From TTA-H9 sp002071415 (GTDB taxonomy: Bacteria; Bacteroidota; Bacteroidia; Bacteroidales; TTA-H9), in the NCBI GenBank assembly GCA_035411425.1, contig DAONSX010000013.1, positions 1 through 49,727 on the forward strand: 49,727 nt of DNA, given 5' to 3'. Made by a program: the position numbers and the translations under genes. Below, piece after piece: positions 33,332 through 41,762 of this stretch. The notes beneath the pieces are model-generated. The model made no database searches and was not told where the DNA came from. It worked only from the letters and a program-made list of their open reading frames with translations. Position 1 is the first letter of the stretch. Each line of letters begins with the position of its first letter.

Positions 33332-34225
33332 TTATAGGAAGAACAATGAAGCACCGCTCACGCTGATAATAGCTCCGACAATTTCTTTCCAGACGATTTT
33401 TTGGTGAAACAGGATGGCCGAAGGGAGAAGGATCATGACTGGCGTAAGGGCCATGAGGGTAGATGCAATTCCGGTTTTGGTATGTTGGATAGCGATGAGA
33501 GAAAATGATACGCCCAAGAAAGGTCCAAAAATAGAGCCTATCAAGATGCTTTTCATGGCTACCTTATCGTGAAAGGTTTTTTTCAAGGAATTTGACTGAT
33601 GCAATGCAAACGAAAGAATGGGAAAACCCAATGCACCGGCCATAACTCTTATTTGCGAAGAGGCGAAAGCATCGTAATCTCTCATGCCGAACTTACTCAG
33701 AACCAGTCCAATTGATTGGCCGAGAGCTGCAAAAATAGCATATAAGAGTCCACGGCGAGGAATTTTCAAACCTAACTTGCCATTGTTGGTGGTAAGCACC
33801 ACGAGAAAGATTCCACTCAGTGTGAGGGTCATACCTGCAATATGTTTTAGCGAAAGTTTTTCGGAAAGCAGGATAAAACCCACCAGAGCTGTAATTGGCG
33901 GTACGAGAGTTTGGACGAGCATGGTAGTTCTTGATCCCATGATGGTAAAGGATTTAAAGAGGAAATAATCTCCGAAGACGAAACCAATCAAACCCGAGAG
34001 GATGAGCCATATCCATGCATGCAATGGTGCATCGATGGGGAGAGGATGTCCGCGATAGATCCAGCAAAAGATAAAGAAATAGATGAAGGCCATGGGAAGC
34101 CGCAAAGTATTCACCCTAAGGGAGCCCACTCTTTTGCTGGCCACTTCGAATGCCATGGCAGTGGCCGTCCAGAAAATAGCAGTGAGCATTGCGGTAAGTT
34201 CTCCCCAAGGCATCATACTTTCCAC
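33332..34225 (-). CDS. EamA/DMT family transporter
   Basis: The 297-residue inner-membrane protein is a drug/metabolite transporter with ten hydrophobic segments arranged as two EamA repeats of five. The second repeat, from about residue 155, begins with RGLLYAIFAALGQSIGLVLSK, and each repeat ends in a GxxLTxxGxxLVxL-like helix. Members export amino acids, nucleotides or other small metabolites; the substrate cannot be read here. The first ATG yields MESMMPWGEL; another ATG three codons on is possible. An exact promoter box lies 11 bases before the first ATG, so the transcript has almost no leader. Confidence 0.9.
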   Translation of the reverse strand: MESMMPWGELTAMLTAIFWTATAMAFEVASKRVGSLRVNTLRLPMAFIYFFIFCWIYRGHPLPIDAPLHAWIWLILSGLIGFVFGDYFLFKSFTIMGSRTTMLVQTLVPPITALVGFILLSEKLSLKHIAGMTLTLSGIFLVVLTTNNGKLGLKIPRRGLLYAIFAALGQSIGLVLSKFGMRDYDAFASSQIRVMAGALGFPILSFALHQSNSLKKTFHDKVAMKSILIGSIFGPFLGVSFSLIAIQHTKTGIASTLMALTPVMILLPSAILFHQKIVWKEIVGAIISVSGASLFFL

Positions 34226-34235
34226 AAATGAGGTG

Positions 34236-34243
34236 CAAAATTA
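34236..34243 (-). promoter_or_regulatory. -7 promoter box for the EamA gene
   Basis: On the minus strand TAATTTTGCA is an exact extended box. No -33 element is clear. Confidence 0.45.
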
Positions 34244-34630
34244 ACTTAAGTAAGTCGACATAACGCTTTTTTTCTCGTATTTCGATTTTTCATCTTACAT
34301 AAATGGTTCAAACCCAGCCTGCAATTCTTTTCTCGCCAATAGGCAGAACCTTTTAGAATTTGACGTCAGAAGAAGAAATTTAATAAGGAATTCGCGTTTG
34401 TAGGTGATGGGAGTAGGCCTCAAAAGGGTGATAAGAGTGATTATTTAGAGAAGGTAATGAGGTAATGCTATGATGCAATAATCAAAACCACGACAACCTG
34501 ATTAAAACCGAATGAGGTGTTTGAATTTACTGAACTTTTCTGCAAAATTTCATTTTGAAACTTAGCAATAATCATAACTGCCCTCCTTCCTCTCATCCTT
34601 ATTATTTTTTAGATATCATTGATAGATTGA

Positions 34631-34745
34631 ACAAACCGGTTTGTCGATAATCTCGATAGGTTCAAAGAATGCCCTGCTTCTTTCACTTCTATGATTATTA
34701 TTGGAAAAGAGGGAGTTGTCGATATTCTCAGACCGTTGATAGGTT
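34631..34745. repeat. 14-bp palindrome and two imperfect direct repeats
   Basis: A perfect palindrome ACAAACCGGTTTGT lies at 34631-34644. Its right arm overlaps TTGTCGATAATCTC (34641-34654), which recurs with one change at 34716-34729, 75 bases away. Each copy is followed by GATAGGTT (34655-34662 and 34738-34745; the second after 8 extra bases). The arrangement resembles tandem protein-binding sites or a decayed repeat. Confidence 0.45.
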
Positions 34746-35103
34746 ATACAAAATACGGGATGAAGTTGAAGATGTCGGTTTCTGATTTATCGCAAGCAGA
34801 GAAGGCAGAAACAGTATGGGTAAGGCCTCAAATTCTGTCAGGTGAAGTTAACTGTAACCTAATTTATTTAAAATCGATTGTTATTCAAAAAAGATGATTT
34901 TCATTATTGATTCGAGGTCGTTTTGGCCGATCTAAGGGCTTTTTCTTTGTAATAACAATATCGTTCCTGTAAATACATTTTATGCACCGGCATTTTTTCG
35001 TATGGGATTTTGTGCTGGAAATGAAGAATTATTTTTATTTTAATTGATGAGTTAATGAAGAATGTTGTAGTTTTACTCAGAAAATTTTGCAACAATATTT
35101 CTG

Positions 35104-36510
35104 ATGACGAAAAAATCACGCCATTCCTCATCAAGAAGACATCACAAGCCAACTTATTGGGATAGAATATTGATATCGTTGGGATTAAAGAAAAAACATA
35201 AGTCACAAAGGCGATATTCTTCCCACTTTTCTTATTTTAACCGTAAGGTTTTGGACGAAGAACCTGAAATCTCTGGTAAAAATACGGAAACTGACCAAAA
35301 TATACTTGATGAGCCCGAAATTAAAGTGGAAAGCGGTTTGGAGATCGTCGAGCCGTCTGACAGTTCAATTTCATCGAAACCACAAGTTCAGGTCCTATTA
35401 TCCAGCCAGTGGGTAAAATCTTCTGAAAGAAAGCATTCTCATCACAAGAAACATAAGGGGGGGCATCGAAAATCAAGATACAAGAAGCCTAAGAAATCAT
35501 CGGGTTTTAAGTTGTTTTTTAAAAATTTTTTTATCCACATCAAAGAACCTTTATACAATTTCTTATTTTTTTTGAATTTTAGGTCGGCTCCGTACGATCC
35601 CTTTCTGGATAGCGAAACGGTTCAGCCAGAGGAACGCAAACCCATGCGTATTCAGCGGTATGCGGCATACGTCATTCAGTCGACACTTGTATTTATTATT
35701 TCCTATATTATTGCCTATTTTATTTATCAGTTTGCCATTATATTCATGGCGGCTCACTTTGGGATAGATTCGGTTTTGTATTATTATGAAGTGATGTTTC
35801 CCATTGGCGATGCTTCAAATTTATGGACTCCATTCAACATCATCATGATCACCCTTGCAGGGCCTGTTGTTTCTTTGATTTTTGGGTTGATATGGTACAG
35901 ATGGGTAATGCGTAAGGTAAAGCGACCTGCAATGAAGCTGTTTTTCCTCTGGCTGGCGTTTCATTCGTTCAATATGTTTTTTGGGGCATTCGTAGCTGGA
36001 GTCATCACCAATCAGGGCTTTGGATATGTGGCCAACTGGCTTTACCTGGGGATCCCACTGAAAATATTCTTCTCGTTAATAGCTCTGGGTATTTTGACAT
36101 ATCTTGGCTGGCATTCCACCCCTCATATTTTATCCACCACCAATTCGCCTCGAAGGATCAATCGCTACAACCGTTCCTATTTCATTTTAAGCCAGATGAT
36201 TATTCCATGGTTTATAGGTTCACTTTTAATGCTTTGGATTAAAATTCCCAATCGAACCCCTCAACACGAGAACATTTTGCTATATGATATCATTATTTTA
36301 GTAGCAATGGCGTTCTTGGTAATCCCTCCACTTTTTAACCATCAAAACCAGCCATCTGAAAGTAAAAAACGTTATTTACATAAAAAGACTTCATTTGCTT
36401 TCCTTTACCTTTTTATCGCCGCCATCTTGATTATAGCTTATCGTTTTGGACTCGAAAGAGGTTTACACATCGTTATGCGGTTCGATCTATCGCTTAGTTT
36501 TTATCATTGA
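35104..36510 (+). CDS. multi-pass membrane protein with basic His-rich N-terminal region
   Basis: I do not recognise the family. Residues 1-140 are hydrophilic, rich in Lys, Arg, His and Ser (segments such as HSHHKKHKGGHRKSRYKK near 110-127), with an acidic patch at about 48-80. From residue 185 on there are about eight hydrophobic segments. The first pair is followed by LAGPVVSLIFGL and FLWLAFHSFNMFFGAFVAG. The order GP-rich helix then HxxN helix recalls the membrane core of site-2 proteases (M50) and related enzymes, but no HExxH is present, so a catalytic role is not supported. The basic tail could bind nucleic acid, acidic lipid or metal. It starts with ATG and is followed at 150 bases by corA. 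Confidence 0.72.
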   Translation: MTKKSRHSSSRRHHKPTYWDRILISLGLKKKHKSQRRYSSHFSYFNRKVLDEEPEISGKNTETDQNILDEPEIKVESGLEIVEPSDSSISSKPQVQVLLSSQWVKSSERKHSHHKKHKGGHRKSRYKKPKKSSGFKLFFKNFFIHIKEPLYNFLFFLNFRSAPYDPFLDSETVQPEERKPMRIQRYAAYVIQSTLVFIISYIIAYFIYQFAIIFMAAHFGIDSVLYYYEVMFPIGDASNLWTPFNIIMITLAGPVVSLIFGLIWYRWVMRKVKRPAMKLFFLWLAFHSFNMFFGAFVAGVITNQGFGYVANWLYLGIPLKIFFSLIALGILTYLGWHSTPHILSTTNSPRRINRYNRSYFILSQMIIPWFIGSLLMLWIKIPNRTPQHENILLYDIIILVAMAFLVIPPLFNHQNQPSESKKRYLHKKTSFAFLYLFIAAILIIAYRFGLERGLHIVMRFDLSLSFYH

Positions 36511-36581
36511 TTATTAATGAGTTAGAATAAGAACTTTTTGAGTGATTCACCAAGAGCATGCCGTTATTCATTAATTTACTT

Positions 36582-36589
36582 TATTTTTG
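36582..36589 (+). promoter_or_regulatory. -7 promoter box for corA
   Basis: TATTTTTGCA is an exact extended match, 69 bases before the ATG at 36658. It falls inside the longer open frame that begins upstream, showing that the long N-terminus is not used. Confidence 0.55.
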
Positions 36590-36657
36590 CAAAGTTTAAA
36601 AAGATTGAGGGGCATGTAAACCAATCAATAGTATTAATAATTTTTAAAACCAGGGTT

Positions 36658-37569
36658 ATGATCGAAACCAACAGGATTGGAACGCTCAAATGGCATCATA
36701 TCCTTAATCCCTCGGAACAGGATTTCGACTATCTTCTTGAGCATTTCCATTTTCATCCACTGGATATTGAAGACTGCAGAAGTTTGGTGAATCAGCGGCC
36801 CAAAATCGATATCTACGACGACTATTACTTTCTTATTTTACATTTTCCCTATTTCGACAAGACACGGAATTTTGTACGTACTCGCGAAGAAAAGATATTC
36901 TGGGGGAAGGATTATGTGATCACAATGGGGAAGATTCATTCCGAAGTATCGGAGTTTTTCCTGAAAACACGTCAGAAAATCGAACAGCATATCGATCTTG
37001 ATTTCGCAACCAGTGATGCTTTGCTTTATCGCATTTTAGAATATTTAATGAAAGAAAGTTATACCCTGGTTCGATACGTGGGTGATCAGGTAGATCAGGC
37101 CGGGCGGATGCTTTTCGAACGAAAGACTCTGCAGACTATTGAATCTATTTCAGTAACGCGTCGTAATATTATCATCCTGAATACGATTTTTAAGCCCCAA
37201 CTCCCGGTTTTCAACAAATTCGAATCGGGTGAAATACAAAGCTTTGCCGAAAGCATGGAAGAATATTGGGGCAATATACTCGACTATTATCAGAAAATCT
37301 GGGACTTAATCGAAGATTATTCGGAATTGATTGAAGGCTATTCCAAAACTTTCGATTCGTTACAAACCAATCGTACCAATGAGATTGTAAAAACGCTTAC
37401 CCTTGTTTCGACCATTGTTCTGCCTTTAACCTTCATTACCAGTGTTTATGGCATGAACATTCTTTTGCCCCTACAGGAAAACAAATATGCTTTTCATATC
37501 ATTACTGCTGTAATGGTGGCTTTAGCAGGTTTTATGTTGTTTTATTTCAAGAAACGGCATTGGATGTAG
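36658..37569 (+). CDS. corA: CorA family Mg2+ transporter
   Basis: CorA-type channels let Mg2+ (also Co2+ or Ni2+) enter across the inner membrane as pentamers. The 303-residue protein has the large cytoplasmic N-terminal domain (about 1-240), with an alpha/beta part and long helices, then two C-terminal hydrophobic segments. The signature GMN (in SVYGMN) ends the first of these and forms the pore selectivity filter, followed by a short loop and the last helix with the KKRHW basic tail. I chose ATG 36658: the open frame continues 40 codons upstream, but a promoter box lies within that extension and family members start near this point. It converges with the next gene with 29 bases between stops. 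Confidence 0.92.
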   Translation: MIETNRIGTLKWHHILNPSEQDFDYLLEHFHFHPLDIEDCRSLVNQRPKIDIYDDYYFLILHFPYFDKTRNFVRTREEKIFWGKDYVITMGKIHSEVSEFFLKTRQKIEQHIDLDFATSDALLYRILEYLMKESYTLVRYVGDQVDQAGRMLFERKTLQTIESISVTRRNIIILNTIFKPQLPVFNKFESGEIQSFAESMEEYWGNILDYYQKIWDLIEDYSELIEGYSKTFDSLQTNRTNEIVKTLTLVSTIVLPLTFITSVYGMNILLPLQENKYAFHIITAVMVALAGFMLFYFKKRHWM

Positions 37570-37598
37570 ACAGTTCGGGGAAATGGTTCTATAGAGAA

Positions 37599-38201
37599 TT
37601 AATAATAAATGGCTTCCTCGAAGGGGATGGGAAAATCGTTCAGTTCGCATCTGAAGGCGAGGAAATCGAGGATTTTCTGGGCGAGTTCGTCGTTTAACAG
37701 TATAATGTCGAGATGGATGACAAGGTCGATATGATCCTTTTTGTTCTTATGATGATGTTTTCCCGTATTTCCATCTTCGTTGATGCGTTTTCGCTCGAAT
37801 AGGTCCTGCCTGATTTCGAGGTCGATTTTGTCGAGATGTTTCGAAACGTTTATAAAAACCACCCTGATGTGCTTGAAGTGTGTGGGGAATAATTTAGCCC
37901 ATAGTCTTTTGCTTTTGTTGCTACGGATGTGCCGACTGCTCGAAAAGATGTTCAAATAATTATTGAGGCGAGTTTGTTTTGTCTTGTATTTGATTTTTCC
38001 AAAAGGCTCACGAAATTCGGCAGGCAGCGCATTAGCCCTGTTAATCAGGCTTTTTATCTTACCGATGAAAGCATCATAAACCTCTTGATTCTTCTGATAA
38101 TTTTCTCTTACCCTGTCAATTCTTACTTGCAGGCGCTCGGATTGCCCCTTGAATTCTTCTCTTCGTGAACGTCTTTCCGCTTCTTCCAACCAGTTCGACA
38201 T
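37599..38201 (-). CDS. hypothetical protein with N-terminal coiled coil, 200 aa
   Basis: I do not recognise the family. From the ATG at 38201 (the frame continues to a TTG at 38243, which lies over the promoter) the N-terminal 65 residues are highly charged and helical (EEAERRSRREEFKGQSERLQ), compatible with a coiled coil. The middle and C-terminal parts (70-200) have mixed alpha/beta character with a His-rich patch (GKHHHKNKK), ending in an acidic segment. No membrane segment or signal. The C-terminal part has alternating hydrophobic strands (HLDIILLNDELAQKILDFLAF), which suggests a folded domain. It converges with corA. Confidence 0.7.
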   Translation of the reverse strand: MSNWLEEAERRSRREEFKGQSERLQVRIDRVRENYQKNQEVYDAFIGKIKSLINRANALPAEFREPFGKIKYKTKQTRLNNYLNIFSSSRHIRSNKSKRLWAKLFPTHFKHIRVVFINVSKHLDKIDLEIRQDLFERKRINEDGNTGKHHHKNKKDHIDLVIHLDIILLNDELAQKILDFLAFRCELNDFPIPFEEAIYY

Positions 38202-38240
38202 GCACTTTTGCTTTTGGTCAACTATCGCATTAATTCCTTG

Positions 38241-38248
38241 CAAATTTA
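38241..38248 (-). promoter_or_regulatory. -7 promoter box for the 200-aa hypothetical gene
   Basis: On the minus strand TAAATTTGCA is an exact extended match, 40 bases before ATG 38201. It supports that start over TTG 38243. Confidence 0.5.
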
Positions 38249-38366
38249 ATTATTTTAAAGGCCTTGGTTATTTAAACCCAAAAAGATTGTAACAAAAATT
38301 TCATTCCTTTATACATTTGTTTTTATATATAAAGTCTTTGTTAATCTTGTTTCAAGATAAATAGAT

Positions 38367-38374
38367 TACATTTG
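38367..38374 (+). promoter_or_regulatory. -7 promoter box for the two-component pair
   Basis: TACATTTG is an exact TAnnTTTG match, 45 bases before the response regulator ATG. An identical box at 38322-38329 may be a second promoter; neither has a clear -33 partner. Confidence 0.45.
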
Positions 38375-38418
38375 CCCAGAGCAATTCGCATGAAAAAGTA
38401 GAAACACATAAATTACAA

Positions 38419-39111
38419 ATGGAAGCTTCGGCATATAAGATTTTAGTGGTTGACGACGAGCCCGATGTCCTTGAGTTTTTAGGATACAATTTACAGCGAG
38501 AGGGTTTTCTCGTTTTTACAGCCAATAATGGGTTCGAAGCAATTGAAAAGGTGAAGGAAAGCAAGCCTCATTTGGTTTTGCTCGATTTGATGATGCCTGG
38601 GATGGATGGGATGGAAACCTGTCAAGAACTTCGAAAAATTGTTTCTGGGCAAGATATGTTGATTGTTTTTCTCACCGCCAGAGGCGAAGATTACTCTCAG
38701 ATAGCCGGGTTTGAGATGGGTGCCGACGATTATGTTACGAAACCCATTAAACCCAAAGTATTGATCAGTCGGATTAAGGCCTTGCTACGTCGTATTCAGC
38801 CAGCTGAATTGGAAAAGATAATACGGTTCGAAGGTTTGACCATTGATAGAGAACGATATGTAGTAATACAGAATGACGAAGAAATCATCTTGCCAAGGAA
38901 AGAATTCGAATTGCTTAGCCTGCTGGCTTCGAAACCAGACAGAGTCTTTACCCGTGAAGAGATTTTTGAACAGGTATGGGGCAATGATGTTATTGTAGGG
39001 GAAAGAACAATCGATGTTCATGTGCGGAAAATCAGGGAAAAATTGGGAATTTCGATTATTACGACCGTAAAAGGGATTGGTTATAAATTCGAAAATATAG
39101 GTGATGAGTGA
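38419..39111 (+). CDS. OmpR/PhoB-type response regulator
   Basis: This is the transcription factor of a two-component system. In the 230 residues the receiver domain (1-125) shows the acidic pair D12-D13, the phosphorylated D56 in LLDLMMPGMDG, T86 and K108 in VTKPIKP. The C-terminal winged-helix DNA-binding domain (about 132-228) ends with VKGIGYKF, typical of the OmpR/PhoB group. All key residues are intact, so it is a functional regulator. The cognate histidine kinase follows after 45 bases. In Bacteroidota, this pair most resembles PhoB/PhoR, but the input signal cannot be deduced. Confidence 0.94.
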   Translation: MEASAYKILVVDDEPDVLEFLGYNLQREGFLVFTANNGFEAIEKVKESKPHLVLLDLMMPGMDGMETCQELRKIVSGQDMLIVFLTARGEDYSQIAGFEMGADDYVTKPIKPKVLISRIKALLRRIQPAELEKIIRFEGLTIDRERYVVIQNDEEIILPRKEFELLSLLASKPDRVFTREEIFEQVWGNDVIVGERTIDVHVRKIREKLGISIITTVKGIGYKFENIGDE

Positions 39112-39156
39112 GGATGATTGTTCTTTCGATAAAATTATGAGTTTTGTTCCTGATAT

Positions 39157-40212
39157 ATGAAGAAGATTTTCCGGTTTTCCGATTCCCGTAAAGTTGCTTC
39201 CCTTACTGCTTTTTCAACAATTGTGGCTTATGGCATTTTTTTAGTCATTATCAATTTAATATATCAACAACCCGTTGGTATTCAATTTCTTCTATTAGGC
39301 CTTGGAATCTGGGTAGCCGTATATTTTATCACGCTTTTCTTTGTGGATAAGTTCATTTTCAGTAAGATCAGAGTCATTTATAAGACCATCCATAGTCAAA
39401 AGGTTCCCAAGGGAATAGACCCCAGGCAAACCATCGAAGCCCATTCTGTTGAAGATGTGCAGCGTGAAGTAACCGAATGGAGCGATGAACGTAGGGAAGA
39501 AATAGAGACTTTGAAGGAGCTCGAAAAATACCGGAGAGAATATATAGGTAACATTTCTCATGAATTGAAAACTCCGATTTTTAACATTCAGGGATATATT
39601 CTTACGTTGCTCGATGGAGGGCTCGAAGATCCAAACGTGAACCGGAACTATCTTTTGAAAGCCGAAAAGAGTGTAAATCGGATGATTGCCATCATTGAAG
39701 ATCTCGAAATGATCAATTTATTGGAAGCAAATGAATTGAAACTCAATATAATACGGTTCAATCTCGTGGATTTAGCAAGGGAAGCCGTTGAATCTCTCGA
39801 GATGAAGACTAAGAAAAGAGAATGTGAAGTGTTTATCAACCATAACATAGACCGCCCCATTTATGTTTTGGCCGACAGGCAAAGAATACTTCAGGTTTTT
39901 ACCAATTTGATCGATAATGCTATAAAATATGGTAAAAAATCAGGAGGGCGAATCAAGATAAGTTTTTTCGATATGGACGAGAACATTTTGGCTGAGATTA
40001 CCGATGATGGGCCGGGTATATCACAGAATGATCTAACTCATATATTCGAGAGATTTTACCGCCTTGACAGAGGTCGTTCGAGAGAAATGGGCGGCACGGG
40101 ACTTGGACTGGCCATTGTAAAGCATATCATCGAAGCCCATCATCAAACCGTGAATGTGCGTAGCAGCATAGGCGTGGGAACTACCTTCGGCTTTACATTG
40201 AAAAAAGCCTGA
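39157..40212 (+). CDS. sensor histidine kinase, PhoR-like
   Basis: The 351-residue kinase phosphorylates the upstream response regulator. Two hydrophobic segments (about 15-35 and 42-65) have only about six residues between them, so there is no periplasmic sensor domain. A linker (66-125) leads to the HisKA dimerisation helix with the phospho-accepting H135 in NISHELKTP, and then the ATPase domain with NLIDNAIKYG (N box), ITDDGPGIS (G1 box) and GGTGLGLAIV (G2 box). The signal may come through the membrane, the linker or a partner protein. It is read with the response regulator and converges with the MORN gene. Confidence 0.94.
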   Translation: MKKIFRFSDSRKVASLTAFSTIVAYGIFLVIINLIYQQPVGIQFLLLGLGIWVAVYFITLFFVDKFIFSKIRVIYKTIHSQKVPKGIDPRQTIEAHSVEDVQREVTEWSDERREEIETLKELEKYRREYIGNISHELKTPIFNIQGYILTLLDGGLEDPNVNRNYLLKAEKSVNRMIAIIEDLEMINLLEANELKLNIIRFNLVDLAREAVESLEMKTKKRECEVFINHNIDRPIYVLADRQRILQVFTNLIDNAIKYGKKSGGRIKISFFDMDENILAEITDDGPGISQNDLTHIFERFYRLDRGRSREMGGTGLGLAIVKHIIEAHHQTVNVRSSIGVGTTFGFTLKKA

Positions 40213-40266
40213 ACCTTGCTAAGAATTCTTACCGGCAATTACATTTCATCCTTATTCGAGAATCAA

Positions 40267-41577
40267 CTAATTTTTCTTCTCTTTTTGATGTTTCGATGAA
40301 GAGGGTGGGTTACTGTATGTTTTAGTCATTATCAATTTCCCATCATGGCTGTAAAATTTCCAGATACCAGTGGGGCTGCCTCGATAGTGAACGCCTTCGC
40401 TGCTTTTCTTACCGTTGGGATAAAAAGATATGAAACTACCATGAGGTTCGTCATTTAGAAAATCTTGCTGACGAATCAATAAGCCATTGGGCTCATAAAA
40501 GAAGGCAGTTCCTTGTCTACGCCCATCTGTATAATTGGCTTTGCTTTCCATCGATCCATCTTGATAGTATTCTGTCCAAAGACCATTTTTCCTGCCATTC
40601 ACGTAATATCCTTCGTATTTCTTATTTCCGTTGCGATAGAAATAAGTCCATTTACCATGGGGGATACCAAGTGAATAGTGATTTCGATAGCGAGTTTTCC
40701 CATCCTCATACCATGCTTCCCATAAACCTTCCATTAATCCTCCCTCGAAATAACCCTGATAGTTGATATTCTCATTTTGATAATACTCGACCCACAACCC
40801 CTGTTCCTTGTCATTGACGAAGTTGCCTTCTCGAAACCTTTGGCCAGTTTCATAAAATGTTATCCAATGACCCTGACGTTGATCGTCTGCATATTCACCT
40901 TCGCGCCATTTCTCTCCTGTTTCGTAATAAAACACCCATTTCCCTGTTCTTTTCCCTTCTTTAAATTTTCCTTCACTACCTTTCGTTCCGTTAGGATGAT
41001 AAAAAATCCACCATCCTTCCTGAAGGTCGTTATGTAAATTCCCTTCCATTTCTTTATTTCCCTGCGGATAATACCAAATGGCTTTCCCGTTGAGGCTATC
41101 GTTTCTGTATATGCCTTCGAATGATTTTTGCCCTGTCGGGTAAAACGTCTGCACAAACCCTTGTTTTAGTCCGTTCTGGTAAGTGATTTGACGAATCAGA
41201 TGTCCAGCAGTATCATATTCTTCGAGCTTTCCATTACGCTTGCCATGAATGACTTGCCACTCCATGCAAATTTTACCATTTGGATGATATAAGATGCAAG
41301 GACCATTTTCGATGTTCAGTATTGAGTTTAATTTTCCATCGGGAAACCAATATTCCCATTTGCCAGCTTTGTTCCCATCATGATAATTGCCTTCCGATTC
41401 TTTGGTTCCATCGGGATACCATGTGATCCAATGTCCTATTCTTAAAGTGTCGAGGATTTGTCCTTCCTGTTTTTTAATGCCTTTTGCCTGGTCCCACCAT
41501 TCATTTACCAGCGCCGGTTGAGATGAAGCTATAGGAGCATATAAAGAAACTATAAGAAAGAAGCAGAATTTTTTCAT
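40267..41577 (-). CDS. secreted MORN-type repeat protein with 16 repeats
   Basis: The 436-residue protein starts with a signal peptide (MKKFCFFLIVSLYAPIASS) at the ATG 41577; the open frame continues nine codons further to a TTG, which would spoil the signal. It then consists of about 16 tandem repeats of 22-24 residues with the pattern G-x-W-x-x-[YF]-Y-x-x-G-x-K-x-x-E-G-x-[YF], the MORN_2 (YwqK-like) form seen in many Bacteroidota secreted proteins. These form elongated beta-hairpin sheets. A Ser/Lys-rich tail (about 420-436) follows. No T9SS C-terminal domain or lipobox is seen, so it may be periplasmic. The function of this group is not established. Confidence 0.88.
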   Translation of the reverse strand: MKKFCFFLIVSLYAPIASSQPALVNEWWDQAKGIKKQEGQILDTLRIGHWITWYPDGTKESEGNYHDGNKAGKWEYWFPDGKLNSILNIENGPCILYHPNGKICMEWQVIHGKRNGKLEEYDTAGHLIRQITYQNGLKQGFVQTFYPTGQKSFEGIYRNDSLNGKAIWYYPQGNKEMEGNLHNDLQEGWWIFYHPNGTKGSEGKFKEGKRTGKWVFYYETGEKWREGEYADDQRQGHWITFYETGQRFREGNFVNDKEQGLWVEYYQNENINYQGYFEGGLMEGLWEAWYEDGKTRYRNHYSLGIPHGKWTYFYRNGNKKYEGYYVNGRKNGLWTEYYQDGSMESKANYTDGRRQGTAFFYEPNGLLIRQQDFLNDEPHGSFISFYPNGKKSSEGVHYRGSPTGIWKFYSHDGKLIMTKTYSNPPSSSKHQKEKKN

Positions 41578-41608
41578 TGGTTTGGTAAATTCAAAAAACC
41601 ACAAGCTG

Positions 41609-41616
41609 CAAAATTA
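41609..41616 (-). promoter_or_regulatory. -7 promoter box for the MORN gene
   Basis: On the minus strand TAATTTTGCA is an exact extended match, 32 bases before ATG 41577. Confidence 0.5.
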
Positions 41617-41693
41617 GCTCGAAATTGTAATTGATTTAGGATAAGATCAAATTTTGGCAGGGATGATGATTTTATTCCCAAATCGGAAAATTG

Positions 41694-41701
41694 TAATTTT
41701 G
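41694..41701 (+). promoter_or_regulatory. -7 promoter box for ruvA-sprA
   Basis: TAATTTTGC is an exact extended match, 62 bases before the ruvA ATG. It is back-to-back with the MORN promoter. Confidence 0.5.
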
Positions 41702-41762
41702 CTAGCCAAGGAAGTTCGAATTCTTCCTTTTATTAACTAAACCAGCCATTTCTGCTAAATTT

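Larger units (their letters stand above)
34226..35103. other. 880-base intergenic region with paired repeats
   Basis: No convincing gene is visible. The 68-codon plus-strand frame at 34691-34897 lacks protein character. The region holds the EamA promoter box and a cluster of repeats and a palindrome at 34631-34745. Confidence 0.45.

Noticed and set aside
34640..34680. tRNA-like T-arm (GGTTCAAAG)
   Set aside because: No acceptor stem, anticodon arm or CCA-proximal pairing could be built around it.
34691..34897. 68-codon plus-strand frame in the repeat-containing gap
   Set aside because: It overlaps the second direct repeat, has no recognisable motif and lacks a promoter or conserved start.
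36538..36657. N-terminal extension of CorA by 40 codons
   Set aside because: An exact promoter box at 36582-36589 lies inside it and the extension has no family similarity.
40220..40231. Palindrome TAAGAATTCTTA between the kinase and MORN stops as a two-way terminator
   Set aside because: It has no loop, only weak flanking pairing and no U-tract on either side.
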